A stretch of DNA of 58,813 nt from Candidatus Babeliaceae bacterium (GTDB lineage Bacteria; Babelota; Babeliae; Babelales; Babelaceae). The stretch is taken from the NCBI GenBank assembly GCA_007116155.1, contig SKJC01000010.1:1-58813 (forward strand), read 5' to 3'. The position numbers were made by a program, and so were the translations under genes. Each line of letters opens with the position of its first letter. Within the stretch, counting starts at the first letter, position 1. Below the pieces are notes generated by a model. The model saw only the letters and a program-made list of their open reading frames with translations. It searched no databases and was not told the DNA's origin. Positions 15,855 to 25,394 of the stretch are shown piece by piece.

Positions 15855-17375
15855 ATGATACTAAAACAAATGCTACGCTCATTTTTTATACTAGTGTTAT
15901 GTTCAATCAACGCAATTACACTAAGCTCTTCAAGCGAGCCAATACATTCAATATCTACAGAAGATGACGATATTGCTGCAATTTTATTATCGCTCAACAC
16001 ACATCCAAAAAAGCGCCGCGAACACCCTGGTAATTTTCAAGAAGAACAACATCAAGCGCCAATCAAACGAGCACGACTCGAAGAAGCTGCGGAAAGCGGA
16101 ATAAAAGAAGAGTATCTTCCAGCATGGAACGATCAGCCAAAAACGATTGAGACTCTTAATACCATTGCCGAACATTTAGAAAAATCACTCCGTCGAACAG
16201 TCCCTGAACTATCAGATGAAAAAATTGCCGAGCTCCAAAAAGAACTACAAGATAACGCTCTCTACAAAATTGAAAACAATAGATACCGGTTTCTTAAAAA
16301 AGGCATTACCCGTCAGATTCCCATCCCCGAGAATGCCCACCTCTATATTGTTGGTGACCTTCATGGCGACTACGGACCAATTGACGCGCTCTTAAATTTA
16401 TTAGAAAAAAAAGAGGTTTTTAATCGAGACACGTATACCATTACTGATCCCTTAATCTATGTTGCTTTCCTTGGCGACTATATCGACCGCGGCCCAGATA
16501 GCATCAAAGTACTCTGGGAGCTTACACGCTTACATGAACAAAACCCCAATAAAGTACTCCTTGTACACGGAAATCATGAAACAGAAATTCACCAATTAGA
16601 TCAAATAATAGATGATGAGATAACCGAAGAGTCAGTATTTTTTCCGCTATATGATGCATTTTCATTACTCCCCATGATCTATAAAATAGATTTTATAGAA
16701 AAAACAACAGGTGCGGTCACTGAAAGCATAGGACTTGTTCACGGCGGCATTAACCCGGATGAAACTGCGCCCATATTCAATCCCCAAAATTCTGGTAAGA
16801 CCGTTACTTCCATTATTGAACATGGAGCCCACAACTACCTATGGAATGATATGCGCCTCGATCAAAAGAAAAAAAATAAACCAAAAAAAAGACTCATGTT
16901 GAGCAAAAAAAATGTTGTTGCATGGATGGAAAAAAATCAGATTCACTGCCTATTCCGAGGGCATCAACAAGCAAATAAAGATTACCATGAAAGCAACAGC
17001 AAATATTCTTACCCAATTTTTTCTGAAGGACCTACTATCGGTATCGCTTCAAGATGGGACGATCTGGTTATAACTCTTAATGTTGCTCCCAATACAGGTG
17101 TCTATAACGAAGATTTTGGAGGATCTTTTTACGATGCAACCGGAACCTTTATCTGCCTGAAGCCAAGCAAAACAGAAACATCACCCCAAGATGAACCGCA
17201 GCCAAAAAGCGCAACGCGAAAACTTAAATCACTACTAAAACATTCCATTAAACCCTACTATTTTGATCCAGACGATGCACATCACAAAGCAATCGACCGC
17301 TCCCTTGTCCCACAATTGACAGCAATCGATTATAGCTCTTCAAGTAGCTATGATACCGAGGACAAAACAGAATAG
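15855..17375 (+). CDS. Secreted PPP-family metallophosphatase (paralogue 1 of 3)
   Basis: A 506-residue exported phosphatase. After a signal peptide (about 1-22) and a charged linker comes a calcineurin-like fold with all PPP metal and phosphate motifs: GDLHGDYG (Asp168, His170), GDYIDRG (Asp208, Arg212), HGNHE (Asn240, His241), VHGGI (His296) and FRGHQQ (His370). The extended GDYIDRG and GNHE forms are those of Ser/Thr protein phosphatases and diadenosine tetraphosphatases. The C-terminus has ITLNVAPNTGVYNE and ends near KPYYFDPDDAHH, blocks shared with the paralogues at 23597 and 30093. AGGAG precedes the ATG. It is co-transcribed with the USP-like protease, and its stop lies one base from the stop of the convergent lipase gene. 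A host phosphoprotein target is plausible but unproven. Confidence 0.85.
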   Translation: MILKQMLRSFFILVLCSINAITLSSSSEPIHSISTEDDDIAAILLSLNTHPKKRREHPGNFQEEQHQAPIKRARLEEAAESGIKEEYLPAWNDQPKTIETLNTIAEHLEKSLRRTVPELSDEKIAELQKELQDNALYKIENNRYRFLKKGITRQIPIPENAHLYIVGDLHGDYGPIDALLNLLEKKEVFNRDTYTITDPLIYVAFLGDYIDRGPDSIKVLWELTRLHEQNPNKVLLVHGNHETEIHQLDQIIDDEITEESVFFPLYDAFSLLPMIYKIDFIEKTTGAVTESIGLVHGGINPDETAPIFNPQNSGKTVTSIIEHGAHNYLWNDMRLDQKKKNKPKKRLMLSKKNVVAWMEKNQIHCLFRGHQQANKDYHESNSKYSYPIFSEGPTIGIASRWDDLVITLNVAPNTGVYNEDFGGSFYDATGTFICLKPSKTETSPQDEPQPKSATRKLKSLLKHSIKPYYFDPDDAHHKAIDRSLVPQLTAIDYSSSSSYDTEDKTE

Positions 17376-17376
17376 A

Positions 17377-19269
17377 TTATCCTCCCGCAACCAATTCATG
17401 TAATAATTGCTGAATTGTTGGCGTTGCATCACGCACGGCCTGTGCATATAATCCTCCCAATAAATCAATTTGCGTTGGTGTATACGAGAGATTAAAAGTG
17501 TTTATAAACCCTGCTTGCCGAATATCGCGAGGATTAAACGCTGGATACCGATCATTTTTTGTTAACGGGATATAGACAAGTATCGGTCCTCGCTCACCTT
17601 CTTCAGGCTTGAAAACGGAAAAAATCTGCTCATTAATCCGCAATCGGTTCGGATCAGAAAGGCTTACTGACCGGTCAACACGCGGAAACGGCAAGCCATG
17701 AAAGCGCGCATACGCCTCATTTGCCAAAAATTCATGGGCATCTTCGCCCATAGCAACATCAAACACAATAATAAGGTCTAAGTCACGATATAACAACGGA
17801 ACAAGAGGAACGCCAAAATCAATTCCAGCATCAACAAAAGGAATCTGACGCCGATTACTCAAATGCCCCGGTAAGTTAAACATAAAATTATTTTCCCAAG
17901 AAACTCCAAATGGGGGGCGATGCGTGCAAACCATAGTATCAACACCCAATCCACGAGCAGCATCGAGTGTAATAGCAGTCGACTTCTGGATAAAAGCTCG
18001 TAATAAGTCCTGCAATGGACCTTCTGGCAAAAAATTGTGTCGATACAACTCTTCTACCGTAACAGAAAAGGCTGAACCAAAAATAGCTAAACATTCCCCT
18101 AAAGAGACAGGTGAAGAAAAGCCCACCGATTGCCCTCGCTCAAATGAACGACCCCACGCCCACGCCGGAACTGCCGCAGCTGATCTATATGACGCTACCT
18201 CAAACGGAGTATATTCATACCAATCATATACCCCGCAAATCCGATTTTGTGGATGAACGGCTGTAAAAACAGGTAAAGGCTTCTGTCCTTTTTCAACATG
18301 AGGAACCAATGAAGCAAGATTGAGCGATGTATAATCACGCAACTGATCCAATGAAAAGAGAGACGCACCCAGCAAAACACCATACAAGTCTATCATTGAG
18401 AAAACGCCACCAAAATTTAATTCAACCCCAATATTTCTGGTAAGCACATCATTTAAGATCATTTTTTTCAAAATCACATCTGCAACCAATGACGAAATGG
18501 GCGCAAGACGAGCAAGTTGTATATCAAACAATGTTTTCACGGCCCCGGAAGCATCACTTGTAAAAGAAGCTGGTAGCCCCAAAACCGCCGTGGCCAATCG
18601 CTGTTTAAAAACAACCCAAAAGTCTGAAAAAGAATCCTCTGTCAGAGCCCAGGGAGCAACGGTCCACGTGGCTCCAGACAGAGTCGCTATATATAAGGAA
18701 ATATCTAATAAACCCTGACGCTCAAGTTCATCTAACGCACCGCCCAATGCACATGCCGCCCGAAATCCACCGCCACTACAACAGACACCTACTCGAGGAA
18801 CACGATTACCTGTAAAAGAAGTCCCCAACAATTCCTCAAGCTTCTCTTTAACACTAGACATGCGATTTTCAAGATATGCAGACTCACTTGCACACTTTGA
18901 AAACTTACCATCAAAAAAACGGACCGATGCGGGCCGACCGTAATAAGTATTTTTTTGCACTAAACTATTTATCGATTCTCTAATCTGTACAATCATGCCA
19001 CCCGTAACAGTTACACCAGACGCATGAATTTCCCTTATCAAGCGGATCAATTCATAACGCATGCCCGTTGCCACATTGTTCAGCTCAGATGCTATATGCA
19101 CAGCCAATGCGCGAGGAATTTTTTGCACTTGAGTTACCAATTCACTCGCATTACGCGCATGACAAGAAAAATCAAACAATGCACAATTTTCTCGAGTACA
19201 TACTATTTTTGGTAAAACAACCAAAGAGAAAAACACTATTGCCCTGCACAACTGACTCATCCCAAGCAT
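17377..19269 (-). CDS. Secreted cPLA2/patatin-type phospholipase
   Basis: A 630-residue exported lipid hydrolase candidate with a signal peptide at about 1-24. The catalytic region matches the cytosolic phospholipase A2 / lysophospholipase group: an oxyanion loop CCSGGGFRAACALGGAL (about 164-180), the nucleophile elbow TLSGATW with Ser198 (cPLA2 has LSGSTW), and the second member of the Ser-Asp dyad in FVDAGIDFGVPLVPLL (Asp480), followed by a cPLA2-like LDLIIVFD strand. Eukaryotic cPLA2 releases fatty acids and lysolipids from membranes, so an exported version could attack host membranes or a vacuole (inference). It is convergent with the PPP phosphatase with only one base between stop codons. 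Confidence 0.83.
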   Translation of the reverse strand: MLGMSQLCRAIVFFSLVVLPKIVCTRENCALFDFSCHARNASELVTQVQKIPRALAVHIASELNNVATGMRYELIRLIREIHASGVTVTGGMIVQIRESINSLVQKNTYYGRPASVRFFDGKFSKCASESAYLENRMSSVKEKLEELLGTSFTGNRVPRVGVCCSGGGFRAACALGGALDELERQGLLDISLYIATLSGATWTVAPWALTEDSFSDFWVVFKQRLATAVLGLPASFTSDASGAVKTLFDIQLARLAPISSLVADVILKKMILNDVLTRNIGVELNFGGVFSMIDLYGVLLGASLFSLDQLRDYTSLNLASLVPHVEKGQKPLPVFTAVHPQNRICGVYDWYEYTPFEVASYRSAAAVPAWAWGRSFERGQSVGFSSPVSLGECLAIFGSAFSVTVEELYRHNFLPEGPLQDLLRAFIQKSTAITLDAARGLGVDTMVCTHRPPFGVSWENNFMFNLPGHLSNRRQIPFVDAGIDFGVPLVPLLYRDLDLIIVFDVAMGEDAHEFLANEAYARFHGLPFPRVDRSVSLSDPNRLRINEQIFSVFKPEEGERGPILVYIPLTKNDRYPAFNPRDIRQAGFINTFNLSYTPTQIDLLGGLYAQAVRDATPTIQQLLHELVAGG

Positions 19270-19439
19270 CCTTTTTGAGTGCCTCCAAATCTTTTCTCAC
19301 CTATTTGAGCATATCTGTGCAAGCAAACTCAATATTTAAGAAGAATGGCACAAGCTACCTTATCCATTGAAGATCTTCTTCTCCTTTGGTATTCTTTATA
19401 AAGAATATTTCTCTTCCTTCCTTTTATCTGATCGAACAT

Positions 19440-21266
19440 ATGAGTCAAAAAATACCGTATAATCTGCAAGACTTTACGCCGGATCGTATCCGAAATTTTT
19501 CCGTCATCGCACATGTTGACCACGGAAAATCAACACTTTGTGACCGCCTCCTGGAGTTCACCGGTACGATCTCAACTCGAACAGAAAACAAACAATTTTT
19601 AGATCAGTTACAAGTTGAACGTGAACGAGGAATTACGGTAAAAGCTCAGACCGCATCGATGTTTTACACCTACAACGGTGAAACATATTTGCTTAACTTA
19701 ATTGACACTCCCGGGCACGTCGATTTTAGCTATGAAGTCTCGCGATCCCTTTATACATGCCAAGGCGCATTATTACTTGTCGATGCAACTCAAGGCGCCC
19801 AAGCGCAAACCGTCGCTAATTTTTACTTAGCTTTTGAACAAGATCTCACCATTATTCCAGTAATTAATAAAATCGATATTGCATCGGCCCTCCCCGACAA
19901 AGTCGAAGCAGAATTAAAAACACTTTTTGATTTTAAACATGACCAAATTTTACGGGCCTCGGGAAAATCAGGAATTGGTATTCCAGAAATACTCGAATCA
20001 GTTATCACCAGAATTCCTGCACCAAAAGCAGATAATCATGCGCCATTAAAATGCTTACTATTTGACTCATGGTACGATGATTACCAAGGTGTTATAGTAT
20101 TAATTTCGGTACTTGGCGGATCCATATCTAAAGGCGATATGATTGAAGTAGCATCTACCGGAAAAAAATACGAGGTCCTCGAAATTGGACTCCGCTACCC
20201 GGGAAGAGAACCCGTTGACACACTTTATGCTGGTCAAGTGGGATATTTAATTACGGGGATGAAAACAGTTCGCGAAGCTCGTGTTGGCGACACTATTTAC
20301 CGGTACAAAAACCCCGTTCCGCCCCTTCCAGGATTTAAACCTGCACAACCAATGGTATTTGCTGGAATTTACCCAATCGATAGCAGCGATTTTGATAACC
20401 TACGAGACGCTATTGAAAAACTTGTCTTAAATGATGCCAGTGTTTCCGTAGAAAAAACGAGCTCTGCTGCGCTTGGTATGGGCTTTCAATGCGGCTTCTT
20501 AGGCTTATTACATATGGATGTTTTCAACCAGCGATTAGAGCAAGAATATGGTTTAAGTGTTATTGCAACTGCACCAAGTGTTTTATATGAAGTAGTAAAA
20601 ACTGACGGCGAAATACTTAAAATAGGAAACCCTTCAGAATTCCCTGATCAACAATATATTGAAGAAATTAAAGAACCCCTAATTAAAGCAACAATATTGC
20701 TACCCAAAGCATACGTAGGCGCCATCATTAAGCTCTGCCAAGAACGGCGCGGCGAACAAATTCAATTTTCGTTTTTAAGTGAAGACCGCGTAATTCTAGT
20801 CTACAAACTTCCACTAAATGAAATTGCTTCTGATTTTTACGATGAACTCAAATCAGTCTCCTCCGGGTATGCAAGCTTAGATTATGAACGAGCCGGCTAC
20901 GAAACTGCAGATTTAGTAAAAATGGATATTCTGCTCTGCGGTAAACCAGTTGATGCGCTTTCAGTAATCGTACACCGAGATAATGCGTATCGCATTGGTC
21001 GCGATGTAGTGCAAAAACTACGTAAAACTATTCCGCGACAACAGTTTGAAGTTGTTATTCAAGCAGCCGTCGGTGCCAAAATTTTAGCTCGAGAAAGTGT
21101 TGCCCCTGTCCGCAAAGACGTTATTGCAAAATGTTACGGCGGCGATATTACCCGAAAACGTAAGTTGCTCGAAAAACAAAAAGAGGGTAAAAAACGAATG
21201 AAGCAAGTTGGTTCAGTTGAGGTGCCGCAAGAAGCCTTCTTTTCAATTCTCAAGAGCAAGGAATAA
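19440..21266 (+). CDS. lepA: Elongation factor 4 (LepA)
   Basis: A 608-residue translational GTPase that associates with stalled or initiating ribosomes. The ATG at 19440 gives the normal LepA N-terminus (DRIRNFSVIAHVDHGKST); an in-frame TTG at 19386 would add 18 unlikely residues. Visible G motifs are AHVDHGKST, the switch regions with RERGITVKAQT and DTPGHVDF, and NKID. The C-terminal LepA-specific domain is intact, including GGDITRKRKLLEKQKEGKKRMK, which distinguishes it from EF-G. The next gene starts two bases after its stop. Confidence 0.97.
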   Translation: MSQKIPYNLQDFTPDRIRNFSVIAHVDHGKSTLCDRLLEFTGTISTRTENKQFLDQLQVERERGITVKAQTASMFYTYNGETYLLNLIDTPGHVDFSYEVSRSLYTCQGALLLVDATQGAQAQTVANFYLAFEQDLTIIPVINKIDIASALPDKVEAELKTLFDFKHDQILRASGKSGIGIPEILESVITRIPAPKADNHAPLKCLLFDSWYDDYQGVIVLISVLGGSISKGDMIEVASTGKKYEVLEIGLRYPGREPVDTLYAGQVGYLITGMKTVREARVGDTIYRYKNPVPPLPGFKPAQPMVFAGIYPIDSSDFDNLRDAIEKLVLNDASVSVEKTSSAALGMGFQCGFLGLLHMDVFNQRLEQEYGLSVIATAPSVLYEVVKTDGEILKIGNPSEFPDQQYIEEIKEPLIKATILLPKAYVGAIIKLCQERRGEQIQFSFLSEDRVILVYKLPLNEIASDFYDELKSVSSGYASLDYERAGYETADLVKMDILLCGKPVDALSVIVHRDNAYRIGRDVVQKLRKTIPRQQFEVVIQAAVGAKILARESVAPVRKDVIAKCYGGDITRKRKLLEKQKEGKKRMKQVGSVEVPQEAFFSILKSKE

Positions 21267-21268
21267 TC

Positions 21269-22330
21269 ATGAATCGGACGTTTAGCGGGCATATTCACAT
21301 TTTTCATGCATTTGACATTGGTGACGATGTTAATTTTGAGCAGATAAAAAAAGAGCACCTGCTCATCAGAAAACCGCTACAACTCCCACGCTATTTTAAA
21401 AACTATCACAAACCATTTTCAGCCGAACTGCCGCACCCACATGCTCGTTCATACGAAGGACACATTCGCTTGTATCCATTTGGAGCGCTATCACTGCAAT
21501 ATAAAATGCCATTTGAATCAACGCTTGAAGATTTGCGACCATTATTACAAAAATTAGTCGCAGAATTCTCTGAACAGAGTATTTCAGATGCAGCAACTAT
21601 TTTTAATGATATTGAGCCTGCCATAAAACAGCCGAATTTTTTTCACATAAAAAAATCATATATTCTACTTCACGTAAATCCTCAGCAAAATCTTACCGTC
21701 AGCGAATTAAAAGATACCGTGGGCGCACAAATTGCATCACTCCTACGGTTCGATGATGAAACCTTGTCAGAGTTCAAACGTAATGAAATTTTAAAAAAAG
21801 CATTTGGGTATTATCGTGGTGACCTTATTGCAATTGATAGCAACGTCTCATTCATCTACGATAATGATTATGAAGATATTGTTGATCTCTTTGAATTTGC
21901 CAATATCCAACACCTAGAACTACAATATTTTGATAAACTGCTTGATAAACAGCTATCTACCGCCTACAATCGTGAAATTATTCCAATCAGCCCCAAAGAA
22001 CTAATTCCTTTTTGGAGCACCATTAACATGAGCCAAACGCAAAAGCTCAGTATGCTCCAAGTAGAAATATCCGTCATTACGGAACGATTAGAAAATAGTA
22101 TACGTTTAAGCGAAGAACCATATTATTCAGAACTTTACGAAGCCCTTAGTTCAGAACTAGATTTAAACAATTGGAAAGAATCGATTCATAAAAAATTAGC
22201 AATCACAAAGGATGTAAGCGATTTGTACGAAAATCGCTCCGAAGTAATACGTGGCGACATGTTTAACACCCTTATTTCTATTCTGATCTTTTTAGAACTA
22301 ATGCTCGCTTTGATTTCTCACATGTCATAG
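21269..22330 (+). CDS. Possible RMD1/YagE (DUF155) family protein with C-terminal membrane helix
   Basis: A 353-residue protein. The overall plan fits DUF155 (RMD1/YagE): an N-terminal mixed domain containing RLYPFGALSLQYKMPFESTLEDL, a long helical middle with SVITERLENSIRLSEEPYYSELYEAL, and a C-terminal charged helix leading into one membrane segment (RGDMFNTLISILIFLELMLALIS). In that family the RMD1 proteins are mitochondrial; bacterial roles are unknown. AAGGA precedes the ATG, only two bases after the lepA stop, so it is translated from the same message. The family assignment is by eye and moderate. Confidence 0.55.
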   Translation: MNRTFSGHIHIFHAFDIGDDVNFEQIKKEHLLIRKPLQLPRYFKNYHKPFSAELPHPHARSYEGHIRLYPFGALSLQYKMPFESTLEDLRPLLQKLVAEFSEQSISDAATIFNDIEPAIKQPNFFHIKKSYILLHVNPQQNLTVSELKDTVGAQIASLLRFDDETLSEFKRNEILKKAFGYYRGDLIAIDSNVSFIYDNDYEDIVDLFEFANIQHLELQYFDKLLDKQLSTAYNREIIPISPKELIPFWSTINMSQTQKLSMLQVEISVITERLENSIRLSEEPYYSELYEALSSELDLNNWKESIHKKLAITKDVSDLYENRSEVIRGDMFNTLISILIFLELMLALISHMS

Positions 22331-22423
22331 TGTAATGAATCCACGTTCACGGGAAAGAAAATGAGAACAACGGTCAAATCAAAATAGCGCTCTCTGCGTC
22401 TTTAAAGATAGAGGAAAAAAGAT

Positions 22424-23557
22424 ATGTTATGCTTCCCTCATTTTATCAGGCCATATCTGTATATACTTTCTCTGTTTATTCCCAATACCAGCCAATCGAT
22501 GGATCAATTCCTGGAGCGTCAACTAGAAAACATAGAAGCCATTTCAGAAGAAATACTCATAAATCACGCTGCAACATTATTTTCAAAATCAAAAAATGAA
22601 ACAAAACAGAAACAACTCTTAGAACGAACCGATGCATTAACCCCCAAACAAAAGCAAAATGCTTTTTCTCGCAATTCCTGCCTGTTTTTTTCTTCTGCAG
22701 AATCAGAAAGCGTAGCACTTGAAATCATGAGACAAATCAAAAAAACCCCAAAACCTGCAGCGGTTCTTTTTTCGTGCCCGGAATATGATTTTACGCTCCA
22801 CCAAGAGCCTCAAACAGAAAAACAATCATGGTTCCATTTTTTTGTTGATGGAAACAATGCTCCCCATTATCACCCATATTCCATGGAAACAGTCGGAGCG
22901 TATGCATTCTGCTCAAGTAACAACCAAAATCTTCAACAAAAAATTCTCTCAAGCATAGCAACCTCTTCGCAAGAGCATTTAGAAGATTGGGTCCTCGACG
23001 AAGCCCATATCTATTTTATTTTTGCACGCAGCGAAATAGTACAAGAAACAATTCTTAGGACACTCCAATCTGCGCCTAAAAATTGGCTAATTAAGTTTCT
23101 CCATCAACACCTTGCCGATTTATTTATTGGAGCAACTACTCAAAATATACAAAAAAAGATTATAGGCCTGATCAACCAAATTGAAGAACAAAAAAAAGCT
23201 CAATGCATTAACTCCACTGACTTCCGATTAATACCCGCCGCACTCGTATTTATTGAAGAAGCAGAAGATCAAGCAGCCTTTTTTTCATTATTTTCAACCA
23301 TCTCTTCAAAAAGACATAAACATCCCCTATTTTGCAACAAAAAAAGCAAAGTAAGTAAAAAGCTACGGTCCTATGCCAAAAGCAGCGAAGTTCAAACATA
23401 TATTGATCGCATAATAAAAAACAGCCAGTCACAATTAAAAGAAAAAACCAGAAATTGGCAACAATATACACGGAAAAACAACCTACATAAACGAGGAGAG
23501 GCAATAGGGATATCCAGTAACAATCAGATAGCCACCCATTATTCCTATTCGTTCTAA
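22424..23557 (+). CDS. Secreted helical-repeat protein
   Basis: A 377-residue exported protein, not recognised, with a signal peptide at about 1-26. The mature part contains at least five loosely spaced helices with the pattern [LI]F-x-x-[AS]...Q-x-x-[IL]L-x-x-I: LFSKSKNETKQKQLLER, LFFSSAESESVALEIMRQI, AFCSSNNQNLQQKILSSI, IFARSEIVQETILRTL and LFIGATTQNIQKKIIGLI. The same repeat pattern recurs more strongly in the protein at 25395, so the two are diverged relatives on either side of the PPP phosphatase at 23597. The repeat probably forms an alpha-solenoid used for binding. A HEYHPYSM-like His-rich patch (APHYHPYSMET) is not a known motif. Confidence 0.7.
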   Translation: MLCFPHFIRPYLYILSLFIPNTSQSMDQFLERQLENIEAISEEILINHAATLFSKSKNETKQKQLLERTDALTPKQKQNAFSRNSCLFFSSAESESVALEIMRQIKKTPKPAAVLFSCPEYDFTLHQEPQTEKQSWFHFFVDGNNAPHYHPYSMETVGAYAFCSSNNQNLQQKILSSIATSSQEHLEDWVLDEAHIYFIFARSEIVQETILRTLQSAPKNWLIKFLHQHLADLFIGATTQNIQKKIIGLINQIEEQKKAQCINSTDFRLIPAALVFIEEAEDQAAFFSLFSTISSKRHKHPLFCNKKSKVSKKLRSYAKSSEVQTYIDRIIKNSQSQLKEKTRNWQQYTRKNNLHKRGEAIGISSNNQIATHYSYSF

Positions 23558-23596
23558 CATCCATTCAACAATATTTACCTCTTTGAACGGTTAATC

Positions 23597-25156
23597 TTAT
23601 TTGACAAAGACCATCTTATGGGTCTTCGAATCAAAATACATTGGCTTAAGGACCATATTAGGAGTAGAATCCAACGTCCGTGCAACTGTGTTACTCGTCT
23701 GATCGTCATCTGCAACTGGTGTAAGCAACACACAACTTGCAACCCGGAGCCACGTACCCTGCTCACAATAATAATCATACCCAGGAAGATTATAAATCCC
23801 CGTATCGGATGCCACATTTGCAGTTATAGTACGATCAGGATCTCCTTCTGCCCAAGATGCAACTAAACCTTTCCACTTTCCTTTTGAAAAATAAGATGCC
23901 CCCTCTTGCTGATGTCCGCGAAACAGCGTGTTAATCTTGAAAGCTGTAAGAAATTCAATTACATCTATTTTTCCAAGTTTATAACAATCTGAAGATCGCG
24001 AACTGACTAACGTCTGATCAAAACCTTCAAAAGATATATCATTCCATAAGAATTGACTTTCATTTTTACATGAATCAAATGACAAAATTGCTGCTTTTAA
24101 TTTTTTATCTGCTTGTAAAAAATAAGCAAAATCTTCTCGCTCCGTGAAAGAAAGCCGAAACGGAATGCCTCCGTGGACAAAAACAAAACGGTAATCTAAT
24201 TCAGAGCAATTAACTGAAATCATTTGCGGTAAAAGACGAAAAACTGAATCAGCTTTTTGTAATACAGAAAAAACTTGCGAAATCGATAAACCCAAAAAAT
24301 TTTCTACCTCAGCACGAAACCCATATCGAAAAAAAACATCAAGATCCTCATGATTTCCTCGAACCAAGTGAACTTGCAAAGGATTTCGCTTTTTTAAGAA
24401 CGTAAGATACCAAAGGTTTTTTATACTCTCCTTGCCTCGATCAATAAAATCACCCAAAAAAAAGAGATGTACATCTTTAGCTAGTAAGCCACGTTCTTTA
24501 TCGTATTTTCCTTCAACTATTAATTGACGCAAAAGTGCATCGATAGGACCAAAATCTCCGTGCAAATCCCCTACAATTTCATATTGAGCATCTTTTCCAA
24601 ACTGAAAAGAGAGCATAGGAATATATTGCTTTTCTGGCGAAGGCAATCCTTTCAGTTTTTGTATCTCTTTTTTTGTTCCCCCTCCAGCTACTAAATCCTT
24701 TTCTAAAAGATTCTCTAATACCTCAAACATTTGTAAGAGCTTTATTTTTTTATTTTCTTGGGTGCTCATTAACGCATCGATCCAGGATCGATCAAGCCAA
24801 CCAAGATCCTTTTTCTCTGTAGTCTCCCGCAATTCTTCAGGGGAAAAAAGTGTATCAAGAGCAGGGGAAAGACAATCGATATCAAGCCAACTTAAAAAGT
24901 CAGAAATCGAAGTATCTTCTTTTTCTACTTCCCCACAAAGCTCCGGTGACGATTCAATTAACGCTTCCTTGTTTTGTTTTTCCTCAAACACCACGCTTGC
25001 CTGAAGATTTCTTTTACCCGGAATACTGAACCCTGTACGAACATCTCTTATCTTTTTTCCGACGAGAGTTACATCAAGCTCCATTTGCTGAGATTCCTGC
25101 GCAGCAATTACGCATCCCACACCCGAAAGAAGACTTAACCAAATAATCAGATTCAT
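23597..25156 (-). CDS. Secreted PPP-family metallophosphatase (paralogue 2 of 3)
   Basis: A 519-residue exported phosphatase with a signal peptide (about 1-19) and an acidic linker to about residue 180. The PPP core follows, with VGDLHGDFGPIDALL (Asp197, His199), LGDFIDRGKES, RGNHEDLD, FVHGGIPF and FRGHQQEG. The C-terminal part shares ITANVASDTGIYN and KPMYFDSKTH with the paralogues. Core motifs are complete, so it should bind two metals and hydrolyse phosphoesters; the substrate is unknown. It is convergent with the helical-repeat gene at 22424 and divergent from the second helical-repeat gene at 25395. Confidence 0.85.
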   Translation of the reverse strand: MNLIIWLSLLSGVGCVIAAQESQQMELDVTLVGKKIRDVRTGFSIPGKRNLQASVVFEEKQNKEALIESSPELCGEVEKEDTSISDFLSWLDIDCLSPALDTLFSPEELRETTEKKDLGWLDRSWIDALMSTQENKKIKLLQMFEVLENLLEKDLVAGGGTKKEIQKLKGLPSPEKQYIPMLSFQFGKDAQYEIVGDLHGDFGPIDALLRQLIVEGKYDKERGLLAKDVHLFFLGDFIDRGKESIKNLWYLTFLKKRNPLQVHLVRGNHEDLDVFFRYGFRAEVENFLGLSISQVFSVLQKADSVFRLLPQMISVNCSELDYRFVFVHGGIPFRLSFTEREDFAYFLQADKKLKAAILSFDSCKNESQFLWNDISFEGFDQTLVSSRSSDCYKLGKIDVIEFLTAFKINTLFRGHQQEGASYFSKGKWKGLVASWAEGDPDRTITANVASDTGIYNLPGYDYYCEQGTWLRVASCVLLTPVADDDQTSNTVARTLDSTPNMVLKPMYFDSKTHKMVFVK

Positions 25157-25394
25157 ATGACACCCACCCCTTACCCCACTCTCTCTTCATCTTGCCAGCC
25201 TTCCAAAAACCCTATAAAAAATAAAGACTTCTCTTAAAAATACTATTTTTAACAATATAACCCCGGAGTAGACACGCAAAAAACAATAGACGAAGGTAAA
25301 GGAAATTACAATCCGTTAAAAAATATTGCCTCCCAAGCTCATCTTAGCTTAGGGTAATACAAGATGAATCAAACCATTTCAAAAGGAAATATTC

